This document shows, piece by piece, positions 49,444-58,442 of a stretch of 64,000 nt of DNA. Position numbers and translations under genes: made by a program. Source of the stretch: Erythrobacter sp. (GTDB taxonomy: Bacteria > Pseudomonadota > Alphaproteobacteria > Sphingomonadales > Sphingomonadaceae); assembly GCA_027311945.1 (NCBI GenBank), contig DAICXZ010000030.1, forward strand, positions 1-64,000. Reading direction: 5' to 3'. Each line of letters begins with the position of its first letter. Within the stretch, counting starts at the first letter, position 1. The notes beneath the pieces were generated by a model that worked only from the letters and a program-made list of their open reading frames with translations, was not told the DNA's origin and did no database searches.

Positions 49444-51036
49444 TCAGGTGAGCGGCAGTTCCTTCGCCGAGGCCCAGACACCGTGGACCTGGCTGCTCAG
49501 CTTGAAAGGCAGGATGATCCGGGCAATGTCGCCCGCAGCAAGGTTCTCGGCATCGGCGATGATCATTTCGGAACGATCCTCGGCAAGGTTGCTGGCAATG
49601 CCGACGATATAGCCCTGACCTTCGCTTCCGCCTTCGCGCGGCACGAAAGTGACTTCCTGCAAGGCGTGGGTGGATCCGGCGAAGTACCTCTGCACTTCGC
49701 CTGAGGCGAGATCGAACCGGCCATAGCAGTTGACCGGCGGACCACGACCCGGCGGATCGGCGCGGTCGCTGTCGAAGGGCAGGCTCGGATCGGCGAAGGA
49801 GGTGTAAAGATAGCGCGCCTTCAGGCTCAGCACGCGCGGATCGACCTTGCCGAGATCGGAGATCGAGGTGTCCCACAGGATCTCCTCGGTCCACGTGTCG
49901 TCGGGCGAGGAAAGGTCGAGCGTGATCTTGCGCACGAATGCCCGCGCAAGGTCGGGCCGAAACGGTGAGCCATCGACATTGGGGAAGAAGGGGAAGAAAT
50001 TGCCATCATAGAACGGCGCATGGAGCACGATCTTGTCGCCCTCGTCATGCGCGTTGAAGGTGTGCATCATGCACCGCAAGGGGCCGCGGAACCAGCGCAT
50101 GTCGTCCGGCCCGCCATCGCGTGGCAGGACGCCGATGTAGCTTTCCTTGCTCTGATCCCAGCCCCAGTGGACCTTGCCCTCCCGCAGCCGCTCCATCGAG
50201 GTGACATAGCCGCCGAACGGAAACAGCATGTGCTTCTGCGTCAGCGCCATGTCGTGCATCACGCTGACATAGGGCACCTTGGTGCGAACCTCGCTCTTCA
50301 CCGCGCCATCGGCGCCGATGCGATAGACCCACAAGGAATCGCTGGCGAGCCCGTCCGCCTGGTAGCCATAGGCGATCATGTCGCCCGAAACGGGGTCGAG
50401 CTTGGGGTGGGCCGAGAAGGTCTGGCTCTTGTAGCCGCCATCGAAGTCCCACGGGCCGATCGTTGCCAGCGTATTGGGATCGATCTGGTGGGGGAGGCCG
50501 TCCTCCTTGGTGGCGAAAAGCTTGCCGCCGTGGACCAGCGGCGCGGTGTTGGCGACGGTGCGCCGGTTCGGATTTTCGGGATCGCGCACCGAAGGATCGT
50601 CGGTGAAAGGGTTGCGGTAGTAGCCATAAAGCTGCCGCTTGGCCTCCCGCTGGGCCTTGAAGCGCTCTGTCTCCACCCAGCGGCCCCGGAACGCGGCTTT
50701 CCCATTCTTGATGCGGAACATCGAGATATAGCCGTCGGCATTGAGCGGGGCATCGTCGGGGAACAGCGGCGGATAGTAGAACTCACCGCCGACCCGGTAG
50801 AACGCGCCGTCCATATCCTCGGGTATCTTGCCGATCACAAGGCAATCGTCGACCTGCGCATCGAAGCGAAGCGGGGTGTTGAAGCCGCTTGGCGGAAGCT
50901 CTGCCGCGAGCGGATTGAGCGGCCCGCCCGAAGGCTGCGAGGCCGACGCTTCGGGGGTCTGCGCACTGGCGCTGCCGGCAAGGCCTGCGCCGACTGTGGC
51001 GCCGATGGCGGTGCCCATGAAGTCTCGTCTTTTCAT
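49444..51036 (-). CDS. Exported carotenoid-oxygenase-family dioxygenase (lignostilbene/isoeugenol type)
   Basis: A 530-residue seven-bladed-propeller dioxygenase with a Tat-type signal (MKRRDFMGTAIGATVGAG). Four Fe(II)-binding histidines can be placed: in FSAHPKLDP, VMHDMALTQKH, MHTFNAHDEG and the C-terminal SQVHGVWASA. The family includes lignostilbene dioxygenase and isoeugenol monooxygenase, which cleave a C=C next to a phenol ring to release an aldehyde such as vanillin. Neighbours (flavocytochromes, PQQ dehydrogenase) favour a phenylpropanoid rather than a carotenoid substrate. Export to the periplasm is unusual, since many members are cytoplasmic. Confidence 0.9.
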   Translation of the reverse strand: MKRRDFMGTAIGATVGAGLAGSASAQTPEASASQPSGGPLNPLAAELPPSGFNTPLRFDAQVDDCLVIGKIPEDMDGAFYRVGGEFYYPPLFPDDAPLNADGYISMFRIKNGKAAFRGRWVETERFKAQREAKRQLYGYYRNPFTDDPSVRDPENPNRRTVANTAPLVHGGKLFATKEDGLPHQIDPNTLATIGPWDFDGGYKSQTFSAHPKLDPVSGDMIAYGYQADGLASDSLWVYRIGADGAVKSEVRTKVPYVSVMHDMALTQKHMLFPFGGYVTSMERLREGKVHWGWDQSKESYIGVLPRDGGPDDMRWFRGPLRCMMHTFNAHDEGDKIVLHAPFYDGNFFPFFPNVDGSPFRPDLARAFVRKITLDLSSPDDTWTEEILWDTSISDLGKVDPRVLSLKARYLYTSFADPSLPFDSDRADPPGRGPPVNCYGRFDLASGEVQRYFAGSTHALQEVTFVPREGGSEGQGYIVGIASNLAEDRSEMIIADAENLAAGDIARIILPFKLSSQVHGVWASAKELPLT

Positions 51037-51058
51037 TGGTCTCTCCCCCTCTTGAGCA

Positions 51059-51979
51059 TCAGCGATCCGGGCCCACGGTCCAGGGCGAGCGCTGGTAGTA
51101 TGGCGCCTGATAGAAAGTGGCGATCACCGATCCGATGCAGCCGTCCTTGATCTTGAACATTTCTAGGAAGGCCCAGCTGTGCGGCTCCTGGAAGATCGAG
51201 CGGACCTCGGTTCCGTCGGTCAGGAGGTACTCGTTCAGCACGCCCTTGTGATCGATGAACCCGCGGGCCATCGCCACTTGGCGTTCCTCGTCGATGAGCA
51301 CCACTTCGCGGCGCACCCGGTTGTTGAAGAAGTATCGACCGCTTTCGAAACCGCCCTTGATGTCGGAAAACAGCATCCCGTTCTCGCGGCGGATCGCCTC
51401 GTCAAGGAAGCAGGTGCCGCGAATTTCGCCGTCGTTCTGTTGCAGCGTGTCGAAGTAGCCGTTGGCATGGGCGGCCAGTTCATCACGTGATGCACGTTCG
51501 GCAATCGGGGTTGGGGCATTGATCATCGGATCGGCGACATTCTCGCGGATGCTGGCGATCGGCGTCGGCGGGCTCGACAGGTTGCGGCGGGTGGACAGGA
51601 CATGCTCCACCTCGTCGATTTCGCGCGCATCATTCACGTGGAGGCGAACCGCGAGATAGCCTTCGATTTCGTCCTGCATGATCGTGGTGTAGATGCCGAC
51701 ATTGCCCGTTTCCGGGTCGCTCAAGACTACCGGCGGGCCGGGCTCGGCGGTCACCGTGTCCCAGGTGCCATCGGGGAAGGGCATTTCGACGTTGTTCTCG
51801 GTGTAGCGAACATTTTCCGCGAAGGGCGCAGCCGAGCGATCATGCGCGCGATAGGCGGCGCGGTATTCGCGGGCGATTTGTTCGAGACACGCTGCATCGC
51901 ACGCCGCATCGGACTGCGCCGATACTGGTGCAGCGGCGGCGGTAATGGCGACGAGCGCCGCCAGTGCCGTTGGTTTCAT
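51059..51979 (-). CDS. Exported protein with an NTF2-like C-terminal half, unknown function
   Basis: A 306-residue protein starting at the ATG that follows GGGAGAG; an in-frame Met five codons upstream lacks a site. A signal peptide ends near VSAQ. The N-terminal part (DAACDAACLEQIAREYRAAYRAHDRSAAPFAENVRYTENNVEM) and the C-terminal part (REVVLIDEERQVAMARGFIDHKG ... FLEMFKIKDGCIGSVIATFYQ) each look like NTF2-type alpha+beta units, with a Cys pair near the N-terminus. It is the promoter-proximal gene of the minus-strand operon that continues with the carotenoid-oxygenase-type enzyme. No catalytic residues could be identified. Confidence 0.7.
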   Translation of the reverse strand: MKPTALAALVAITAAAAPVSAQSDAACDAACLEQIAREYRAAYRAHDRSAAPFAENVRYTENNVEMPFPDGTWDTVTAEPGPPVVLSDPETGNVGIYTTIMQDEIEGYLAVRLHVNDAREIDEVEHVLSTRRNLSSPPTPIASIRENVADPMINAPTPIAERASRDELAAHANGYFDTLQQNDGEIRGTCFLDEAIRRENGMLFSDIKGGFESGRYFFNNRVRREVVLIDEERQVAMARGFIDHKGVLNEYLLTDGTEVRSIFQEPHSWAFLEMFKIKDGCIGSVIATFYQAPYYQRSPWTVGPDR

Positions 51980-52136
51980 TGCTTTCTCTCCCATTGGCCT
52001 GCGCGACCGGCGGCCTTTTCGTTCTTCGATATTGGGGAGCGTGCGACTGTGCCGAAGCGCCGCTTTTTATTCTCCCATGTGGCATTTATCTGCCCGCCTG
52101 GCGCTCTCTTCGGAGTCGTTACCAGACAGGCTGTTG

Positions 52137-52151
52137 CTTATCTAAGATAAG
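52137..52151. promoter_or_regulatory. Perfect palindrome CTTATCTAAGATAAG
   Basis: Seven-base arms around a single central A, in the 303-bp gap between the divergent exported-protein operon (51979) and marR (52283). A near copy lies in the marR-flavocytochrome gap at 41845. The location fits an operator controlling one or both flanking units. Confidence 0.65.
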
Positions 52152-52282
52152 TATCTCTTTCCTGATGTCGGGTCAACTGCTCCGCACGGGGTTGGTCAGC
52201 CAATGGGGTCGCAATATTCTACAATGTAGAGCATATACCAGAAGCAGGCGTGAACAGCGGAGCGCCCGGACGGAGGAAGATC

Positions 52283-52771
52283 ATGGCACAGGACGCGGGT
52301 GCGGCGGGGCAGGGTGAGGAGCTTGGCCTTGCGCGCCTCCAGACCACAATCGGGTTTCTCCTGCTCGGCGGTTGGCGCTTCGCCAACTCCTGTTTCAACC
52401 AGCATTTCAAACATATCGACATCACCCCGGCATCCTACGGCGTACTCTTGCTGATCGAGGAGAACCCCGGGTGCAGCATCGGCAGCGTGGGGCGGGCGAT
52501 GAGCATCGCTCCCAACTCGATTGCCCGGCTGGTCGAGGGGCTGGTCGCACGAGACCTTGTCAGCAAGCGCGTGAGCGAGGCCGACGCCCGGACGCGGCTG
52601 CTGGAACTGACCGTGGAGGGCCGCAAGTTCCTCGATCTGCTCGAGCAGCGCCACGCGGAATACGAAAGCGAGATCGTCGAGGTCTTTGGCAAGGATCGCC
52701 ACGATGCGCTTTGTGCGCTGCTGCGTCCCTTTGTCGGGGCTGGCCCGGCCGAGGAACTGGACCGCTTCTGA
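52283..52771 (+). CDS. MarR-family transcriptional regulator
   Basis: A 162-residue MarR protein; the ATG follows GGAGGAAG. The winged helix is ITPASYGVLLLIEENPGCSIGSVGRAMSIAPNSIARLVEGLVARDLVSKRVSEADARTRLLELTVEG. It is divergent from the exported-protein/carotenoid-oxygenase/PQQ-dehydrogenase operon across the palindrome at 52137, which makes it the likely regulator of that operon. An in-frame ATG eleven codons upstream is possible but less well supported. Confidence 0.9.
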   Translation: MAQDAGAAGQGEELGLARLQTTIGFLLLGGWRFANSCFNQHFKHIDITPASYGVLLLIEENPGCSIGSVGRAMSIAPNSIARLVEGLVARDLVSKRVSEADARTRLLELTVEGRKFLDLLEQRHAEYESEIVEVFGKDRHDALCALLRPFVGAGPAEELDRF

Positions 52772-52821
52772 CCCACTGGTTGCCGGGCCACTTTCGCCGC
52801 GCGCTCCCCTTGCTGCTGGAC

Positions 52822-52837
52822 TCATTCGTTCGAATGA
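52822..52837. promoter_or_regulatory. TetR operator candidate TCATTCG-TT-CGAATGA
   Basis: Perfect 7-bp arms around TT, ending 5 bp before the TTG start of the tetR gene and so overlapping its promoter or leader. This is the expected position for an autoregulatory site controlling the whole efflux operon. Confidence 0.65.
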
Positions 52838-52842
52838 ATTAA

Positions 52843-53481
52843 TTGTCTCGCCCCATGCGGGAAAGGCTCCTCGATATTGCCATCGATCACTTCGGCCGGC
52901 GCGGCTTCGAAGGCGCCGCCACGCGCGCCATTGCCGCCGATGCCGACACCGCCATGTCGCAGATCACCTATCACTTCGGCGGCAAGGAAGGGCTCTACCT
53001 CGCCTGTGCCGACCACATCGCCGCCAGCATTTCCGAGTGGCTCCAGCCCCGCCTTGCGGAGCTGGGTGATGTCGGCGCGCTCGATGGTGATGCGGCGATC
53101 GATGCGATTTGCCGCGTAATCAGCGGGTTTGCGAATATGATGCTCAGTCCGGCCACCCGGACCTGGGCCAGCTTTATCGCGCGCGAGCAGCAGGAGCCGA
53201 CCGAGGCGTTCGAGCGGCTGTTCAACGGCGCCATGCGGCCCGTGGTGGACACCGGTCTGGCGCTGATCCGGCGAGCCCGCCCCGACTTTGGCGAGCAACA
53301 GGTTCGCGCCACCGGGATGCTCATCTGGGGGCAGGCACTGGTTCTGCGCGCCGCTCGCGAAACGGTGACGCGGGTGATGCAGGTGGACGAGATCGACCCC
53401 GCCACCGCCGCGCTGCTGATTGCACGTCTCACCGAACACACCCGTTGCCTGCTCACCCATCTGCCGGAGACAACACGATGA
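52843..53481 (+). CDS. TetR-family repressor of the efflux operon (CecR/YbiH type)
   Basis: About 212 residues. The helix-turn-helix region is RERLLDIAIDHFGRRGFEGAATRAIAADADTAMSQITYHFGGKEGLYLACADHI; the C-terminal part (WASFIAREQQEPTEAFERLFNGAMRPV) matches the DUF1956 domain of CecR-type regulators. A TTG start is assumed; ATG four codons downstream is the alternative, and neither has a clear ribosome binding site, so a leaderless mRNA is possible. Its stop overlaps the HlyD gene start. In E. coli the same family regulator sits next to the ybhGFSR pump. Confidence 0.88.
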   Translation: MSRPMRERLLDIAIDHFGRRGFEGAATRAIAADADTAMSQITYHFGGKEGLYLACADHIAASISEWLQPRLAELGDVGALDGDAAIDAICRVISGFANMMLSPATRTWASFIAREQQEPTEAFERLFNGAMRPVVDTGLALIRRARPDFGEQQVRATGMLIWGQALVLRAARETVTRVMQVDEIDPATAALLIARLTEHTRCLLTHLPETTR

Positions 53482-54482
53482 AACGCCTGCCTGTCGTGAT
53501 CCTTGCCGCGCTTGTCGTGCTGGCCATTGCGGCCTTTGCCACCGGAGGCTTTGGCCTTTGGCGCTCGGACGACGAGGGGCTGACGCTTTATGGCAACGTC
53601 GATATCCGCGAGGTCGACATGGCCTTCGAAGTCGGCGGGCGGATCGATGAAGTGGCCGTCGAGGAAGGCGACCGCGTGCAGGAGGGCGATCTCCTGGCGG
53701 CAGTCGATCCGGCGCGTGGCCGCGACCGGCTGGCGCAGGCCGATGCCCAGATCGCTCAGGCAGAGGCGCAGCTCGCCCGCCTGCGCAACGGCAACCGCCC
53801 GCAGGACATCGCGCAGGCCCGCGCCCGCGTCGCCGCTGCCGAGGCGGCGCTTGCCAATGCCCGATCCGCTTACACCCGGCGCGAGCCGCTGGTGGAAACG
53901 GGCGCGGTCAGCCGCAGTGTGTGGGACCAGACCCGCGCCGAACTGCGCCGGGCCGAAGCGCAACTGGCCGAGGCAAGTCAGGCTGCCTCGCTCGCCAGCG
54001 CCGGTGCGCGCCGCGAGGATATTGCCGCCGCCGAGGCGCAGGTGACGGCTGCCCGCGCACAGCGCGCCAGCATCGACACCGATCTCGGCGACACCCGCCT
54101 AAAAGCGCCGGTTGCGGGCACCGTGGTCACCCGCGCGATCGAACCGGGGAGCCTTGTCCAACCGGGCATGACTGCCTTCACCATCGCCATCGACAGGCCG
54201 CTGCGCGTGCGCGCCTATGTCGCCGAACCCGATCTTTCGCGCATCGCGCCCGGAATGAAGGTGGCGGTGCGCGCCGACGGCAACCCCAAGGAGTATCAGG
54301 GCACTATCGGCTATATCTCGCCGCGCGCGGAGTTTACGCCCAAGTCGGTCGAGACCGAAGACCTGCGCACCGACCTTGTCTACCAGTTGCGCATCGTGGT
54401 CAGCGACCCCGATGACGGCCTGCGACAGGGCCAGCCGGTGACGGTGAGCGTGCCGCAGGCCCGCGCCGCGGCGGAAGGCTGA
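53478..54482 (+). CDS. HlyD-family periplasmic adaptor (membrane fusion protein, YbhG-like)
   Basis: A 334-residue adaptor that bridges the inner-membrane ABC pump and the outer-membrane channel. One N-terminal membrane anchor (VVILAALVVLAIAAFATGGFGL), a lipoyl-type half (VEEGDRVQEGDLLAAVDPARG), a long Ala/Arg/Glu coiled-coil hairpin (about 75-180), the second lipoyl half (TRLKAPVAGTVVTRAIEPGSLVQPGM) and a beta-barrel domain follow. It overlaps tetR by four bases and precedes the ATPase gene by 2 bp. Confidence 0.93.
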   Translation: MKRLPVVILAALVVLAIAAFATGGFGLWRSDDEGLTLYGNVDIREVDMAFEVGGRIDEVAVEEGDRVQEGDLLAAVDPARGRDRLAQADAQIAQAEAQLARLRNGNRPQDIAQARARVAAAEAALANARSAYTRREPLVETGAVSRSVWDQTRAELRRAEAQLAEASQAASLASAGARREDIAAAEAQVTAARAQRASIDTDLGDTRLKAPVAGTVVTRAIEPGSLVQPGMTAFTIAIDRPLRVRAYVAEPDLSRIAPGMKVAVRADGNPKEYQGTIGYISPRAEFTPKSVETEDLRTDLVYQLRIVVSDPDDGLRQGQPVTVSVPQARAAAEG

Positions 54483-54484
54483 CC

Positions 54485-56215
54485 ATGGGCGACGCGGTCG
54501 CCATCGCCACAGGCGTGGTCAAGCGCTTTGCGGGGCTGGCCGCCCCCGCGCTCGACGGCGTTTCGATGACGATCGGCACCGGCGGCGTGACCGGCCTCGT
54601 TGGCCCCGATGGCGCGGGCAAGACCACGCTCATTCGCATCCTCGCCGGGCTAATGGCGGCGGATGCGGGGGAAATCGAAGTGCTGGGGCAGGCACCGGGC
54701 GAGGATCTGGCCGATCTCGGCTACATGCCGCAGCGGTTTGGCCTGTATGAAGACCTGTCGGTCGAACAGAACCTCACCCTCTATGCCGACATGCGCGCGC
54801 TGCCCGATGACGAGCGTGAGGCGACCTTCGCCCGCCTGCTCGCCTTCACCGACCTTGAGCGGTTCCGCTCGCGGATGGCAGGCAAGCTGTCGGGCGGGAT
54901 GAAGCAGAAGCTCGGCCTTGCCTGCGCCCTGGTGAAACGGCCGCGGCTGCTGCTGCTCGACGAGCCCGGCGTGGGTGTCGACCCGATCAGCCGCCGCGAG
55001 CTGTGGGCCATGGTGCAAGAGCTGACCGCCGATGAGCATTACGGCGGCATGGGCGTGCTCTGGTCGACCGCCTATCTTGATGAGGCCGAAAAGTGCGATC
55101 AGGTCTACCTGCTCAATGAGGGCAAACTGCTGTTCGAAGGCGATCCGGCGGAACTGACCGGCTCGGTCGCTGATCGGGTGGTGCGGCTGACCGGTTTCGA
55201 ACAGCGCCGCCGCCGCCTGCTTACCGATATGCTTGACCGCGAGGGCGTGATCGACGGCACCATTCAGGGCCGCTCCTTGCGGCTCCTGCTTGATCGCCCT
55301 GACCGGCTGGTGGGTGAAAGCGGCTTCCAGCTTGCTCCTGCCGCTCCGCGCTTCGAGGACGGTTTCATTGAAAGGCTTGGCGGCGGCCCAAAGGGCACCA
55401 GCCGACTTGCCGAGGCCTATCGCACCGTGGCGGGAGATGGCGGCAAGGCCATCGTCGCCAAGGGGTTGACCAAGACTTTTGGCGACTTCACCGCCGCCAG
55501 CAATGTCAGCTTCGAAGTGCCCTATGGCACGATCTTCGGGCTGCTCGGCCCCAATGGCGCAGGCAAGTCGACCACCTTCAAGATGCTGTGCGGCCTGCTT
55601 ACGCCGAGCCATGGCGAGGGTGCGGTGGCCGGGCACGACCTGCGCACATCGGGCGGCAAGGCGCGCGCGGCGCTTGGCTACATGGCGCAGAAGTTCTCGC
55701 TTTATGGCGACCTCTCGGTGGCGCAGAACCTCGACTTCTTCGCCGGTGCCTATGGCCTCGGCCGCGCGGGGGCGAGGGAGGCGATTGAACGCGTCACTGA
55801 GGTGTTCGAACTGGGCGATGTACTTAAGGTCAACGCGGGCACTCTGCCGCTGGGCTTCAAGCAGCGCCTCGCGCTCGCCGCCGCCGTGATGCACGAGCCG
55901 CCGGTGCTGTTCCTCGACGAGCCGACCAGCGGCGTCGATCCGGTCACCCGGCGCGAATTCTGGACCCATATCAATGGCCTCGTCGAGAAGGGCGTTGCGG
56001 TGCTGGTCACCACGCACTTCATGGAGGAGGCCGAATATTGCGATGAAATTACCCTGATCTATCGCTCGCAGCAGATCGCCAGCGGCACGCCCGACGATCT
56101 CAAGCGGCAGGCCGCCGGGATGGACGGGCTCGATGATCCGACCATGGAAGACACCTTTATCGCCATGATCGAGGCCAGCGATGCGCGCCGCGAAGCCGAG
56201 GATGCTGCGGCATGA
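54485..56215 (+). CDS. Tandem-domain ABC transporter ATPase (YbhF-like)
   Basis: A 576-residue protein with two ABC ATPase domains fused. Domain 1: Walker A GPDGAGKTTL, signature LSGGMKQKLGLA, Walker B LLLLDEPGVGVDP. Domain 2: Walker A GPNGAGKSTTF, Walker B VLFLDEPTSGVDP, but the signature is LPLGFKQRLALA instead of LSGGQ. One composite ATP site is therefore degenerate, as in several two-domain exporters. It energises the two ABC-2 permeases encoded next and overlaps the first by four bases. Confidence 0.94.
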   Translation: MGDAVAIATGVVKRFAGLAAPALDGVSMTIGTGGVTGLVGPDGAGKTTLIRILAGLMAADAGEIEVLGQAPGEDLADLGYMPQRFGLYEDLSVEQNLTLYADMRALPDDEREATFARLLAFTDLERFRSRMAGKLSGGMKQKLGLACALVKRPRLLLLDEPGVGVDPISRRELWAMVQELTADEHYGGMGVLWSTAYLDEAEKCDQVYLLNEGKLLFEGDPAELTGSVADRVVRLTGFEQRRRRLLTDMLDREGVIDGTIQGRSLRLLLDRPDRLVGESGFQLAPAAPRFEDGFIERLGGGPKGTSRLAEAYRTVAGDGGKAIVAKGLTKTFGDFTAASNVSFEVPYGTIFGLLGPNGAGKSTTFKMLCGLLTPSHGEGAVAGHDLRTSGGKARAALGYMAQKFSLYGDLSVAQNLDFFAGAYGLGRAGAREAIERVTEVFELGDVLKVNAGTLPLGFKQRLALAAAVMHEPPVLFLDEPTSGVDPVTRREFWTHINGLVEKGVAVLVTTHFMEEAEYCDEITLIYRSQQIASGTPDDLKRQAAGMDGLDDPTMEDTFIAMIEASDARREAEDAAA

Positions 56216-57345
56216 GCGCCTGGCAGATCGACCCGCGCCGGCTGCGCGCGATGGTGGTGAAGGAGGGCGTGCAGATCCTGCGCGATCCTTCCACCATCCT
56301 GATCGCGCTGGGCCTGCCGGTGCTGCTGATGTTCCTGTTCGGCTATGCGATCAACCTCGACAATTCGCGCACCCGCATCGGTGTCGCGCTGCAGGATGAT
56401 AGCGCCGCGGCGATGTCGCTGGCCTCTGCCTATCGGCATAGTCCCTATTTCGAAGTCGTCCTCGAGCGCACGACCGCGCCCTTGCGCGCGCAGCTGGTCG
56501 CGGGCGAAATCCGGGGGATCGTGGTGATCCCGCAGGACTTCGGCAAAGGTGCGGCGCGCGGACACCGGCCGCCGATCCAGATCATCGCTGACGGTTCGCA
56601 GCCCAATGCAGCCAACTTCACCACGGCCTATGCGCGCGGCGTGGTGCAGACCTGGGCTGCGCAGGAAGCGCAGGCGGCAGGCCAGCGCGCCCCGCCGCCG
56701 ATAGAGCTGTCACTGCGGTTCTGGTACAATCCCTCGCTCGCCAGCCGCTATTTCCTCGTTCCGGGCGCCATCGCCATCGTGATCACGATGATCGGGACCT
56801 TGCTGACCAGTCTCGTGATCGCGCGCGAGTGGGAGCGCGGCACGATGGAGGCGATGATGGCAACGCCGATGCGGATGAGCGAATTTCTTGCCAGCAAGAT
56901 CGTGCCCTATTTCCTGCTCGCGCTCGCCTCGATGGCCTTGTGTACCGTGCTCGCCACCATGGTGTTCCAGGTGCCGCTGCGCGGGTCGCTGTTCGCCTTG
57001 TTCGCGCTGACCGTGGCCTATCTGATGCCCGCGCTCGGGCAGGGGCTGTTCATATCGGCGGCGACGAAGAACCAGTTTGTCGCCAGCCAGGTGGCGCTGC
57101 TGAGCGGGTTTCTGCCGACCTTCCTGCTGTCGGGCTTCCTGTTCGAGATCGCCTCGATGCCGAAGTGGATTCAGGCGATCACCTACATCGTGCCCGCGCG
57201 CTATTTCATTCCCGCGTTGCAGACGATTTTCCTCGCCGGCGACATCTGGTCGCTGATCCTGCCCGCCATCGGATACTTGCTGGCGTTCGGGGCAATCTTC
57301 TTCCTGCTGTGCTTCCGCGCCAGCCGCCGGAGTCTCGACAAATGA
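56212..57345 (+). CDS. ABC-2 type permease (YbhS-like)
   Basis: A 377-residue membrane protein with one N-terminal helix (TILIALGLPVLLMFLFGYAI), a large periplasmic domain (about 45-170) and about five C-terminal helices beginning LVPGAIAIVITMIGTLLTSLVIAREWERGTMEAMMATP. The last pattern, EWERGT followed by a hydrophobic run, is typical of ABC-2 permeases. It pairs with the second permease and with the fused ATPase. Overlaps both neighbours by four bases. Confidence 0.92.
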   Translation: MSAWQIDPRRLRAMVVKEGVQILRDPSTILIALGLPVLLMFLFGYAINLDNSRTRIGVALQDDSAAAMSLASAYRHSPYFEVVLERTTAPLRAQLVAGEIRGIVVIPQDFGKGAARGHRPPIQIIADGSQPNAANFTTAYARGVVQTWAAQEAQAAGQRAPPPIELSLRFWYNPSLASRYFLVPGAIAIVITMIGTLLTSLVIAREWERGTMEAMMATPMRMSEFLASKIVPYFLLALASMALCTVLATMVFQVPLRGSLFALFALTVAYLMPALGQGLFISAATKNQFVASQVALLSGFLPTFLLSGFLFEIASMPKWIQAITYIVPARYFIPALQTIFLAGDIWSLILPAIGYLLAFGAIFFLLCFRASRRSLDK

Positions 57346-58439
57346 GCGCACTGCGGGCGATCATGATCAAGGAAATATGGGCGCTGCTGCGCGATCCCAA
57401 GTCGCGCATCGTGCTGATGGTCCCGCCGCTGCTGCAGCTGGTGGTGTTCACCTTCGCTTCCACGCTGGAGGTGAAGAATGTCGATGTCGGGGTACTCGAT
57501 CGCTCCACCGGCACGGCCAGCGTGGAGATCGTCAACCGGCTGGCGGGCAGCCCCAATATCGGCACCATCCGGCGGCTGCGCTCGCACGATGATCTGGCCG
57601 AGGCGATCGACCGGCAGGAAGTGATCGCCGCGCTGGTGATCGAGCCCGACTTCGACCGCGCCTTCGCCCGCGGCCAGCCGGTGCAGGTGGGCGTGGTGCT
57701 CGATGGACGGCGCTCGAACGCGGCGCAAATCGTGGGCGGCTATCTTCAGCAGATCGTCACCGCAGCGGGCGCGAGCGTGCGCGGGACCGAGCGTGCGCCG
57801 CCGGTGGCGGTGGCGATCAACTGGTTCAACCCGAACCTCGAATATATCTGGTTCAACCTGCCGAGCCTGATCGTGGTCATCGTTTCGGTCGCGGGGCTGT
57901 CCATCACCGCGCAGACCGTGGCGCGCGAGCGTGAGCTGGGCACCTTCGATCAGCTGATGGTCAGCCCGCTGTCGGTGCGCCAGATCCTGATTGGCAAGAT
58001 GGTGCCCCCGTTCATCGTCGGCTTCATCAACGCGACCGTCTATCTGGTCGTCGCCCAGCTGGTGTTCGGGGTGCCGTTCACCGGATCGGTGCTGCTGTTC
58101 TACCTTGGCCTTGTCACCTACCTGCTGGCGCTCATCGGGGTGGGGATGTTCGTCTCGGCGCTGTCGATGACGCAGCAACAGGCGTTCCTCGGCAGCTTCG
58201 TGGCGACGGTGCCGGTGATCCTGCTGTCAGGCTTTTCCAGCCCGATCGCCAATATGCCGCAGTGGTTGCAGATCGTCACCTACATCAACCCGGCGCGCTA
58301 TTTCCTCGAGATTTCGCTCGGCCAGTTCCTGAAGGCGCAACCGGCTGCGGTGGTGCTGGCGGAGCTTTGGCCGCTGGTTTTGATTGCCGCCGCCACGCTG
58401 GCCGCTGCGGGCTGGCTGTTCCGCGCCCGGATGGAGTAA
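57342..58439 (+). CDS. ABC-2 type permease (YbhR-like)
   Basis: A 365-residue paralogue of the preceding permease: N-terminal helix (IVLMVPPLLQLVVFTFAST), periplasmic domain, then SLIVVIVSVAGLSITAQTVARERELGTFDQLMVSPLSVRQILIGK and further helices. Two different permeases plus a double ATPase make a heterodimeric exporter like YbhFSR. Start overlaps the previous stop (ATGA). Likely substrates are toxic organics, possibly the phenolics handled by neighbouring genes. Confidence 0.92.
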   Translation: MSALRAIMIKEIWALLRDPKSRIVLMVPPLLQLVVFTFASTLEVKNVDVGVLDRSTGTASVEIVNRLAGSPNIGTIRRLRSHDDLAEAIDRQEVIAALVIEPDFDRAFARGQPVQVGVVLDGRRSNAAQIVGGYLQQIVTAAGASVRGTERAPPVAVAINWFNPNLEYIWFNLPSLIVVIVSVAGLSITAQTVARERELGTFDQLMVSPLSVRQILIGKMVPPFIVGFINATVYLVVAQLVFGVPFTGSVLLFYLGLVTYLLALIGVGMFVSALSMTQQQAFLGSFVATVPVILLSGFSSPIANMPQWLQIVTYINPARYFLEISLGQFLKAQPAAVVLAELWPLVLIAAATLAAAGWLFRARME

Positions 58440-58442
58440 CCC

